Positions 1 through 5,521 of a DNA stretch of 7,115 nt are shown piece after piece. The notes beneath the pieces were generated by a model. It was given only the letters and a program-made list of their open reading frames with translations. It searched no databases and was not told the origin of the DNA. The stretch lies in assembly GCA_944333375.1 (NCBI GenBank), contig CALVKX010000110.1, positions 1-7,115 on the forward strand, given 5' to 3'. The DNA comes from an uncultured Eubacteriales bacterium. GTDB lineage: Bacteria; Bacillota_A; Clostridia; Christensenellales; Aristaeellaceae. The translations under genes and the position numbers were made by a program. Within the stretch, counting starts at the first letter, position 1; every line of letters starts with the position of its first letter.

Positions 1-371
1 CCCGCCTGCCCGTTGAGCAGGCTGGGCGGCATCGCGGCCAGCCGCCGCTCAAGCTCCTCGCCCGCCACCGCGCTCAATGCCGGCAGCTCCAGCCCTTCCC
101 ACTCGACATAGTCCGCATAGCTGGATTCGCTGCGCAGCGTAAAGCGCCGGACCTGCTCCATTTCCAGGCCCTCATTGGCCGCCATGCGCTCCACCTGCGA
201 GAGCACCTCCTCGCTGCCGGTGAACAGGCTCACATACGCTTCGTCCACCGCCAGCGCCGTCATGCGCGCGCACAGCGCCTCCGCCTGCTCCCCGGCCCAG
301 TCCGCCCGCGCGTAGCCGCACAGCAGCATCAGGCAGACCAGCAGGACAGCGGCGGTTCGTTTCCGATTCAT
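1..371 (-). CDS. Secreted protein of unknown function (partial, 3' end outside window)
   Basis: I do not recognise this protein. The reading frame is open from the ATG at 371-369 to the left edge, giving 123 visible residues with no stop. The start is supported by a strong Shine-Dalgarno site, GGAGGAG (minus strand, 378-384), six bases upstream. The N-terminus MNRKRTAAVLLVCLMLLCGY is a classic signal peptide: a basic head, a hydrophobic core to about residue 19, and a likely signal peptidase I site after ARA (residues 21-23). Cys13 and Cys18 lie in the core but do not form a lipobox, so a secreted rather than lipid-anchored product is more likely. The mature part is acidic, Ala/Glu/Leu-rich and probably helical, and has no catalytic motif I can name. 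It lies 78 bases downstream of the BMP-family gene on the same strand and may be co-transcribed through the intervening hairpin. The existence of the gene is well supported; its function is unknown. Confidence 0.75.
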   Translation of the reverse strand, partial: MNRKRTAAVLLVCLMLLCGYARADWAGEQAEALCARMTALAVDEAYVSLFTGSEEVLSQVERMAANEGLEMEQVRRFTLRSESSYADYVEWEGLELPALSAVAGEELERRLAAMPPSLLNGQA

Positions 372-394
372 GCGCATCTCCTCCGTTTGGCAAA

Positions 395-439
395 GGCCCC
401 TTGCGCGGCAAACGCCTGCAAGGGGCCCCCTGTTTTTTT
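395..439. terminator. GC-rich hairpin with T-tract on plus-strand side
   Basis: The inverted repeat GGCCCCTTGC (395-404) and GCAAGGGGCC (418-427) forms a perfect 10-bp stem. An inner GGC/GCC pairing (407-409 with 414-416) closes an AAAC loop. Read on the plus strand it is followed by seven T (433-439), the shape of an intrinsic terminator, but no plus-strand gene precedes it. Read on the minus strand, downstream of the BMP gene stop, the stem is followed only by TTTGCC. It may therefore be a weak terminator or a 3'-end stabiliser that lets transcription continue into the next gene. The hairpin is certain; its direction of action is not. Confidence 0.6.
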
Positions 440-449
440 CCATAGCGGT

Positions 450-1448
450 TCAGCGGGTGCTTTCGACCACGATTTCGCCCGCGATGATCTTTTCGGCCAG
501 CGCCTCCACCTCGGCCTTGAGCTCGTCGGAGACCTGCTGGGTCATGGTGTCGTCGCCATAGCCAAGGCCCACCAGGCCGCTGGACATGTCGGCGTTCCAG
601 ATGGTGCCGCCGTCAAACACGCCGTCCTCCAGGTAGTTGCTGATCACGTCGTACACGCTGTCGCCCACGCGCTTGAGCATGGAGCAGATGATCACGTCGG
701 GGTTGATGTACTTCTGGTCGCTGTCCACGCCCACGGCGTACTTGCCCTGCTCCTGCGCGGCCTCAAACACGCCCAGGCCGGTCTTGCCCGCCACGGCGTA
801 CACCACGTCCGCGCCCTGGCTGTAGAGCGAAAGGGCGGCTTCCTTGCCCTTGTCGGGCGCCTCATAGTCGTCGGTATAGACGGGATCGAGCACGGTGCCC
901 TCGGGGTTGGCGTAGAGCGCGCCCTGCCTGTAGCCCACGACGAAGTTGTTGATGGTATCGCTGTTCTCGCCGCCGATGACGCCCACCACGCCGCTCTGCG
1001 CCAGCTTCATGGCCACATAGCCCGCCAGGAAGCTGCCCTCGTTTTCGGCGTAGGTGATGGACAGCAGGTTGTCGCCCACGCCGTCCAGGCCGTTATCCAC
1101 GAAGATGAACTTGGTATCGGGCATTTCGGGCACGACCGCGGTCAGGCCGTCCCAGAACTGCCAGCCCACGGCCACGACCACGTCGCTCTGCTCGGCGGCC
1201 TCCACCAGCGCCACCTGATACATGCTGGCGTCGCTCTTACATTCCACCACGCTGCCGATCACGCCATAGTCGGCCTCCAGGCGCTTTAAGCCCTCGTTAG
1301 CGCTGTCGTAAAAGCCCAGATCGCCCAGCGTCTCAGCGATGCACAGGGATACACGCAGCTCGCCGCCATCCTCGGCCTGTCCCATCGCCGCAATCCCCAA
1401 TGTCAAAAGCATCGCCAGGCACAAAATCAGAGAGAGGATTTTTTTCAT
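450..1448 (-). CDS. BMP-family ABC transporter substrate-binding protein
   Basis: This is a 332-residue extracytoplasmic solute receptor of the BMP family (basic membrane protein; PnrA/Med-like). Known members bind purine nucleosides and feed an ABC importer. Visible family landmarks in order are: a hydrophobic signal sequence (residues 1-25); GDLGFYDSANEGL (42-54), matching the family's G-F-N-D...G segment; FIFVDNG (114-120); EGSFLAGYVAMKL (137-149); VVGVIGGENSDTINNFVVGY (154-173); GADVVYAVAGKTGLGVFEAA (212-231); YAVGVDSDQ (237-245); and SMLKRVGDSVYDVI (256-269). The ATG at 1448-1446 is preceded by AAAGGA (1461-1466) at a rather long 12-base spacing and by a good promoter. Two things are odd. 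There is no lipobox cysteine after the signal core, although Gram-positive members are normally lipoproteins. Also, no permease or ATPase genes are adjacent. Tyr47 sits where many members have Asn. The ligand (nucleoside) is inferred from the family, not seen. Confidence 0.92.
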   Translation of the reverse strand: MKKILSLILCLAMLLTLGIAAMGQAEDGGELRVSLCIAETLGDLGFYDSANEGLKRLEADYGVIGSVVECKSDASMYQVALVEAAEQSDVVVAVGWQFWDGLTAVVPEMPDTKFIFVDNGLDGVGDNLLSITYAENEGSFLAGYVAMKLAQSGVVGVIGGENSDTINNFVVGYRQGALYANPEGTVLDPVYTDDYEAPDKGKEAALSLYSQGADVVYAVAGKTGLGVFEAAQEQGKYAVGVDSDQKYINPDVIICSMLKRVGDSVYDVISNYLEDGVFDGGTIWNADMSSGLVGLGYGDDTMTQQVSDELKAEVEALAEKIIAGEIVVESTR

Positions 1449-1498
1449 TGGATTCGACCATCCTTTCCATCCGATAGGGTCGCCTTCTTGGTGGCACC

Positions 1499-1527
1499 AT
1501 TATACTATGCCCGGTTTGCTTTCGCAA
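1499..1527 (-). promoter_or_regulatory. Sigma-A-like promoter of the BMP-family gene
   Basis: On the minus strand a perfect -10 box TATAAT (1499-1504) lies 17 bases from a -35-like TTGCGA (1522-1527, four of six matches to TTGACA). Transcription would start near 1492, about 44 bases before the ATG at 1448. The -35 box overlaps a small hairpin, TTGC-GAAA-GCAA (1520s). The placement immediately upstream of the BMP gene, after the stop of the glycosyltransferase gene, makes it the likely promoter for the BMP gene and the secreted-protein gene after it. Confidence 0.75.
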
Positions 1528-1550
1528 GGGCTTTTGACCCGGTCCGTCCA

Positions 1551-3116
1551 TCAGGAAAACCGTATTACACAGACATCCCCAACAAAGACAATGCTTCCCT
1601 CCGCAGGATAGCAGGGCATGTTTTCTACCAGCTCACGTTCCTGCTCCGTTTCCGGCTGCCAGTCATGGTCGGGAACCATGGGCAGGCCTACGATGCGCGT
1701 CAGCATCCATAAGGCCGTGGTATCCCAGTAATAATCAAATTCATTGCGAACCCCTACAAATGGCAGAAACCGATTTGCAATATCATATTCAAAATACATT
1801 AGCGGTTCTTCATGCGATAAATATCCCCTTGTCACCAGTCTCATGCCGGAATAATAGCCCTCCATGCTTTCAATCCGTGCGGCCAGGCGATTGCCAAAGT
1901 TTTCTGCCCGGGTAAACGCCATGTGCATGCGGTAATAGGCCTGGTTGCTGAGCATGGAGAAACAGAATCCATACATCAGGCAGGCCATAGCCATCGCCAA
2001 AGCGCAGAACCGGCGCAAAGCGGGCAATGAGGGCAGACCCGCTGTGAATCCATCCATGCATAGCATGGGGAGCAGCAGTATAACAATCAATGGGTACAGC
2101 GTAATCTGATGGGCGTCAATCTCATCCCCCATGAAATAGATTCCCGCGGCTGCCAACGGAAGCAGCGCCACGCATACGGCCAACAGCGCCATCTGAACAA
2201 ACCGCTTTTTGCGGATGCAAAAGATGAGGGCAACAAGGATGGCCGCCGCTGCTGCGCACAGAAGCGTCCATTGCGCCACCTGCATGAGCTTGGTGGTATA
2301 GGCCGGCATATCCGCATAGAAATAGTCCCCTACCGTTTCATAGGCGGCAAAAATCTTCTGTGGCAGCATGGTCAGATCCATCGCGCCCATTTGATCCAGC
2401 CCCTGATAGCTTCGCATTTCCACGCCGCCCAGGGTCGTCATCAGCCAGTTGCCCGCAAGGTACAGCGCCAGCCCCGCCACCGCCGCCGCTGCGCACGCAA
2501 CTGCAAATGCCCAAACGCGTCCCCCCGTTTGTCCCTCTAACGCTGAAAGGATGGTTTTGCGCATCACCAGCAAAATCAGAAGCCCGATAGCCAGCATGAT
2601 ATAGACCTGATAAATGCCCGTGGCCAAAAAGGCAAACCCCGCCGCCCAGAGCCAGCCGCCCCTGAGTTTCACAATGGCCCAGGGAACGCAGCAGGCAAAG
2701 AGAATACCCAGCATTTTCAGATGCGCTTCAAACATATAGCCAAAGATCGAAGCGTTGACCGGAAAGGTGAGCATGATGCACACCACGCCCAGCGCCCGCC
2801 ATGTTTTCCGTACCTCGAAGGCATCGCAAAGGACAAAGGAGGCCAGGCTGAGAAATAGAATTCCAAAAATGCCATTGAACCATGGCGTACTCAAGTCCGA
2901 AAACAGCTTCCAGAAAAAGAAAAGGACATATCTTCCCAAAATCAAAGCATCCTGGGAAAAATCGCTGTACCAATGCAGATCGTCATGATTGGGAATCTTG
3001 TTGGCGAACATAAAGCCGTGCGCAAACAGCCCCACGATCATGCCGCAAATCAGGCAGAATTTCAGCAGTCTGCGGCGATCCAACGTGGCAGCAAGCCACT
3101 TTTGTACGTTTTGCAT
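1551..3116 (-). CDS. GtrII-like membrane glucosyltransferase-domain protein
   Basis: This 521-residue integral membrane protein resembles the GtrII-like glucosyltransferase family. Those proteins use a polyprenyl-phosphate sugar donor to glycosylate cell-surface polymers on the outer face of the membrane. About 11-12 hydrophobic spans are visible between residues 18 and 389. Family-like features are an early acidic motif NHDDLHWY (43-50) in the first external loop, GRYVLFFFW (61-69), the segment ATGIYQVYIML (165-175), and a soluble C-terminal region (about 390-521) ending in YPAEGSIVFVGDVCVIRFS. The ATG at 3116-3114 has AGGAGAG (3124-3130) seven bases upstream. The gene sits just after the purA terminator and has no clear promoter. 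It is AT-richer in places than its neighbours (21 of 60 G+C at 1741-1800 by hand count, against 50 of 60 at 3541-3600 in purA), which suggests acquisition. No GtrA/GtrB partner is in the window. The acceptor and the sugar are unknown. Confidence 0.78.
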   Translation of the reverse strand: MQNVQKWLAATLDRRRLLKFCLICGMIVGLFAHGFMFANKIPNHDDLHWYSDFSQDALILGRYVLFFFWKLFSDLSTPWFNGIFGILFLSLASFVLCDAFEVRKTWRALGVVCIMLTFPVNASIFGYMFEAHLKMLGILFACCVPWAIVKLRGGWLWAAGFAFLATGIYQVYIMLAIGLLILLVMRKTILSALEGQTGGRVWAFAVACAAAAVAGLALYLAGNWLMTTLGGVEMRSYQGLDQMGAMDLTMLPQKIFAAYETVGDYFYADMPAYTTKLMQVAQWTLLCAAAAAILVALIFCIRKKRFVQMALLAVCVALLPLAAAGIYFMGDEIDAHQITLYPLIVILLLPMLCMDGFTAGLPSLPALRRFCALAMAMACLMYGFCFSMLSNQAYYRMHMAFTRAENFGNRLAARIESMEGYYSGMRLVTRGYLSHEEPLMYFEYDIANRFLPFVGVRNEFDYYWDTTALWMLTRIVGLPMVPDHDWQPETEQERELVENMPCYPAEGSIVFVGDVCVIRFS

Positions 3117-3146
3117 ATGGACACTCTCCTGTGCTTTGCTAATAGA

Positions 3147-3181
3147 AAAACAGGGGGAGCGCTGGTGCGTTCCCCTGTTTT
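3147..3181 (-). terminator. Intrinsic terminator of purA
   Basis: ACAGGGG (3150-3156) pairs with CCCCTGT (3172-3178), extended by AAA (3147-3149) with TTT (3179-3181), around a 15-base loop. Read on the minus strand, just downstream of the purA stop at 3189, the stem runs into five T (3146-3150), a standard rho-independent terminator. Its A-tract/T-tract symmetry means it could also act on plus-strand transcripts. It ends only about 16 bases before the Shine-Dalgarno site of the glycosyltransferase gene. Confidence 0.85.
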
Positions 3182-3188
3182 CGATCGC

Positions 3189-4463
3189 TTACCGATACAG
3201 CATCTCCTCGCGCTTGGGCCCGGTGGAGATCATGTGGATGGGCACCTGAAGCTCCTTTTCGATAAAGGTGATATAGTTTTTGCAGTTTTCAGGAAGCTTG
3301 TCCCATTCGGTCACGCCGCGCACGTCGCTCCTCCAGCCGGGCAGCATCGTATAGACCGGCTTGCAGCGCATGAGCGTGGGCGTGGAGGGAAAATCGGTGA
3401 TGGTTTTGCCGTCCACCTCATAGGCTGTGCATACAGGGATCTGCTCGAGGTAGCCCAGCACGTCCAGGTTGGTCAAAACCGCCTCGGTCGCGCCCTGCAC
3501 CATGCAGCCGTAGCGCGTGGCGACGGCGTCAAACCAGCCCACCCGGCGCGGACGGCCCGTGGTGGCGCCGTATTCGCCCGCGTCGCCGCCGCGGTCGCGC
3601 AGCTCCTTGGCTTCCTCGCCAAACAGCTCCGTGGTGAAGGGCCCCGCGCCCACGCAGCTGGAATACGCCTTGGTCACGCAGTACACGTCCCTGATGGCGC
3701 TGGCGGGCACGCCCGCGCCCACCGTGCCGTAGCCGGCCAGAGGCGAAGAGGAGGTGGTATAGGGGTAGATGCCGTGGTCCGGGTCGCGCAGGCTGCCAAG
3801 CTGGCCCTCGAGCAAAATGGTCTTACCCTCCTTGAGCGCGTTGTGCAAAAAGAGGGTGGTGTCGATGACCATGGGGCGGATGCGCTCGCCCAGCGCCTTG
3901 ACGTGGGCGATAAGCGCCTCCAGGTCGATGGGCGGCTTGTGGTAGAGGTTGGACAGCGTCACGTTCTTCTGCTCCACCGCGCTGGAAAGGCGCTGGCGGA
4001 GGATCTCGTCGTCGTAGATCTGGCAGACCTGGATGCCGATCTTGAGATACTTGTCGCCGTAGAACGGAGCGATGCCGCTCTTGGTGGAGCCAAAGCCGGC
4101 CTTGCCCAGACGCTCCTCCTCAAAGCGGTCGAAATCCACGTGATAGGGAAGCATCACCTGTGCCCTGTCAGAGATGAAAAGCCTGGGACTGGGCACTCCG
4201 CGCTCGACCACGCTGTCGTACTCGGCCAGGAGCTTTTCAATGTCCAGCGCCACGCCCGGGCCGATGATGTTGGCGATGTTTTGGTGAAAAACGCCCGAGG
4301 GAAGCAGGTGCAGGGCAAACTTACCATAGTTGTTGATGATGGTATGCCCCGCGTTGGCGCCGCCCTGAAAGCGCACGACAACGTCGCTTTTCTCGGCCAG
4401 CACGTCGGTGATCTTTCCCTTGCCCTCGTCGCCCCAGTTCGCGCCCACGATGCTACGGACCAT
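3189..4463 (-). CDS. purA: Adenylosuccinate synthetase
   Basis: PurA (EC 6.3.4.4) joins IMP and aspartate using GTP to give adenylosuccinate, the first committed step from IMP to AMP, in the cytosol. The 424-residue protein has the usual length. Visible motifs are: the GTP-binding loop WGDEGKGK (10-17) with catalytic Asp12; RFQGGANAGHT (31-41) with catalytic His40; GSTKSGIAPFYGDKY (125-139); DPDHGIYPYTTSSSP (227-241); GPFTTEL (274-280); TTGRPRR (301-307); TNLDVL (331-336); and the C-terminal STGPKREEML (413-422). GSTKSGIAPFY differs from the common TTGRGIGPAY and is typical of a Clostridia-type PurA. I chose ATG 4463-4461 because it gives the normal N-terminus and is preceded by AAAGGGG (4473-4479) at nine bases. 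An in-frame ATG at 4532 lies at or before the expected transcription start, so it cannot be used from the visible promoter. The gene has its own promoter and terminator. Confidence 0.97.
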   Translation of the reverse strand: MVRSIVGANWGDEGKGKITDVLAEKSDVVVRFQGGANAGHTIINNYGKFALHLLPSGVFHQNIANIIGPGVALDIEKLLAEYDSVVERGVPSPRLFISDRAQVMLPYHVDFDRFEEERLGKAGFGSTKSGIAPFYGDKYLKIGIQVCQIYDDEILRQRLSSAVEQKNVTLSNLYHKPPIDLEALIAHVKALGERIRPMVIDTTLFLHNALKEGKTILLEGQLGSLRDPDHGIYPYTTSSSPLAGYGTVGAGVPASAIRDVYCVTKAYSSCVGAGPFTTELFGEEAKELRDRGGDAGEYGATTGRPRRVGWFDAVATRYGCMVQGATEAVLTNLDVLGYLEQIPVCTAYEVDGKTITDFPSTPTLMRCKPVYTMLPGWRSDVRGVTEWDKLPENCKNYITFIEKELQVPIHMISTGPKREEMLYR

Positions 4464-4491
4464 AAGGCTGATCCCCTTTCCAATGGTTTTT

Positions 4492-4512
4492 CCGCGCCGC
4501 CGGGCGGCGCGG
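4492..4512 (-). promoter_or_regulatory. GC hairpin in the purA leader
   Basis: CCGCGCCGCC (4492-4501) and GGCGGCGCGG (4503-4512) are perfect 10-base inverted repeats separated by one base. This gives a very stable stem of about eight pairs once a minimal loop is allowed. It lies within the roughly 68-base purA leader, between the expected transcription start near 4531 and the ribosome binding site at 4473-4479. No T-tract follows it on either strand (the minus-strand flank is AAAAACC), so it is not a normal terminator. No purine riboswitch core is recognisable. It could affect mRNA stability or translation. Confidence 0.55.
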
Positions 4513-4537
4513 ACCCAGGGCCGATGCCCCATCTTTC

Positions 4538-4566
4538 TTTATACTATACCGTGTATGGAATGTCAA
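4538..4566 (-). promoter_or_regulatory. Sigma-A-like promoter of purA
   Basis: On the minus strand a perfect -35 box TTGACA (4561-4566) is followed by a 17-base spacer and the -10 box TATAAA (4538-4543, five of six). Transcription would start near 4531. The sequence ATAGTATAA across the -10 region is shared with the BMP-gene promoter at 1499-1527. On the opposite strand TATACT (4540-4545) and TATACC (4545-4550) overlap this -10 and could serve the divergent FMN-binding gene, but no -35 box was found for that direction. Confidence 0.85.
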
Positions 4567-4572
4567 GCAAAC

Positions 4573-4578
4573 AGGAGG
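4573..4578 (+). promoter_or_regulatory. Ribosome binding site that decides the start of the FMN-binding gene
   Basis: A perfect AGGAGG lies eight bases before the ATG at 4587. Another in-frame ATG at 4581 is only two bases from this site, too close for efficient initiation, so 4587 is the better start. The purA -35 box on the other strand ends seven bases away. Confidence 0.85.
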
Positions 4579-4586
4579 AAATGCAC

Positions 4587-5027
4587 ATGTCAAAAAAGCG
4601 TATCGCCGTTGTTCTGGTCCTGCTTGTGCTCGCGGCCGCGCCGGCCATGGCTCAGACCTATCAGGACGGCATCTACCGGGATCTTGCACCGGGATACAAC
4701 GACGAAGTGGTCGTGACCGTCACCGTGCGCGACGGCATGATGACCGAGCTGATGGCCCAGAACCGCTCCAGCGATGAAAAGAGCGAATATTTCGTCAAGG
4801 CCGAGGAAGGTCTCTCCGCCGCGATCCTGGAAAAGCAGTCCATCGACGGGGTGGACGCCGTAGCGGGCGCGACCGGCACCAGCAGCAGCATCCTGACTGC
4901 CATGAAGGGCATCCTGGAGCAGATGGCCTACACGGGCCCCGCGGACGACGGCATGGCGACCGCCGCCCCGGAAAGCACGCCCGCGGAAGGTGTGCCCGAG
5001 ATGACCGGCACGCCCGCCGGCGCCTGA
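4587..5027 (+). CDS. Secreted FMN-binding domain protein
   Basis: This 146-residue protein has a signal peptide (residues 1-22, cleavage likely after AMA) followed by one FMN-binding domain of the type in RnfG/NqrC and extracytoplasmic flavoproteins. Domain landmarks are YQDGIYRDLAPGYNDEVVVT (25-44), VRDGMMTEL (47-55) and DAVAGATGTSSSI (90-102). In the family the motif [S/T]GA[T/S]xT carries FMN linked through the last Thr by the flavin transferase ApbE. Here that is Thr98, with Ala93 in the usual Ser/Thr position. The tail (about 116-146) is a Pro/Thr/Ala/Gly-rich low-complexity stretch, probably disordered. There is no lipobox and no second membrane span, so it is either freely secreted or held by an uncleaved signal. 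The gene is divergent from purA (123-base gap), and its stop is one base from the stop of the convergent YbaK-family gene. A role as an external electron carrier is inferred; its partner is not in the window. Confidence 0.88.
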   Translation: MSKKRIAVVLVLLVLAAAPAMAQTYQDGIYRDLAPGYNDEVVVTVTVRDGMMTELMAQNRSSDEKSEYFVKAEEGLSAAILEKQSIDGVDAVAGATGTSSSILTAMKGILEQMAYTGPADDGMATAAPESTPAEGVPEMTGTPAGA

Positions 5028-5028
5028 C

Positions 5029-5493
5029 TTACTCCGCGACCACCGACACATCCACCCAGCCCGCGGCGTGCGAGGCCTCCTCCAGCTGAGGCAACGTCAC
5101 CTCCACGGCGCTGTTGGGCGTTCCGGCCGCGGGGAACACCGTCTCAAACCGCCTGAGAGATTCGTCCAGATAGACCTTCACACCCTCCGGGGCCAGGAAG
5201 GGGCACACGCCGCCCACCGGGAAGCCCGTCAGCTCGGCCACCTGCTCGTGGCCGAGCATCTTGGCCTTCTGGTGAAAGGCGGCTTTGAATTTGGTGTTGT
5301 TCACCTTCGCGTCCCCCGCCAGCACGATCAAAACCGGCGCGTCATCCACCAGAAAGCTCATGGTCTTGGCGATGCGGCGCGGCTCGCAGCCCACGGCGAC
5401 CGCCGCCAGCTCCACGGTGGCGCTGGAGACATCAAACTCCAGCGCCTTAAGGCCCAGACCGGCCAGATAGCTTTTCACCTGCTCAAAGCTCAT
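5029..5493 (-). CDS. YbaK/EbsC-family aminoacyl-tRNA deacylase
   Basis: This 154-residue single-domain protein belongs to the YbaK/EbsC family. These enzymes hydrolyse mischarged tRNAs in trans (for example Cys-tRNA-Pro or Ala-tRNA-Pro) to protect translation fidelity in the cytosol. Landmarks are the central EPRRIAKTMSFLV (38-50), whose Lys43 fits the conserved functional lysine; the GDAKVNNTKF segment (60-69); FPVGGVCPF (91-99), the family's GG-x-x-PF loop; DESLRRFETVFPAAG (110-124); and a final L-x-x-L helix region. The length is typical of free-standing members. The ATG at 5493-5491 has AAAGGA (5503-5508) nine bases upstream; a nearby ATG at 5503-5501 is out of frame. It follows the permease gene by 28 bases with no terminator and is probably the last gene of that operon. 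Substrate specificity cannot be read from the sequence. Confidence 0.9.
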   Translation of the reverse strand: MSFEQVKSYLAGLGLKALEFDVSSATVELAAVAVGCEPRRIAKTMSFLVDDAPVLIVLAGDAKVNNTKFKAAFHQKAKMLGHEQVAELTGFPVGGVCPFLAPEGVKVYLDESLRRFETVFPAAGTPNSAVEVTLPQLEEASHAAGWVDVSVVAE

Positions 5494-5521
5494 CAGTTCT
5501 CATCCTTTCCAAAAATGCGTC

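Noticed and set aside
387..1289. A 300-codon plus-strand frame opposite the BMP-family gene
   Set aside because: It is the mirror of a well-conserved gene, is rich in His, Ala and Val as expected for complement of GC-rich codons, has no supported start and resembles no family.
1520..1531. TTGC-GAAA-GCAA mini-hairpin as a terminator for the glycosyltransferase gene
   Set aside because: The stem has four pairs and no T-tract follows. The sequence is better explained as part of the -35 region of the BMP-gene promoter.
4464..4531. Purine or other riboswitch in the purA leader
   Set aside because: The leader is only about 68 bases and holds one GC hairpin. The three-way junction and conserved loop bases of a purine riboswitch are not present.
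4464..4532. An N-terminal extension of PurA from the ATG at 4532
   Set aside because: The ATG coincides with or precedes the expected transcription start of the visible promoter, the extension includes the GC hairpin, and PurA proteins begin just before the GDEGKGK loop as they do from 4463.
2973..5027. A 684-codon plus-strand reading frame crossing purA antisense and entering the FMN-binding gene
   Set aside because: Most of it is the complement of purA, which has complete family motifs. Only the last 146 codons, after a good ribosome binding site and signal peptide at 4587, are real. The upstream His/Ala/Val/Gly-rich stretch is a GC-bias artefact.
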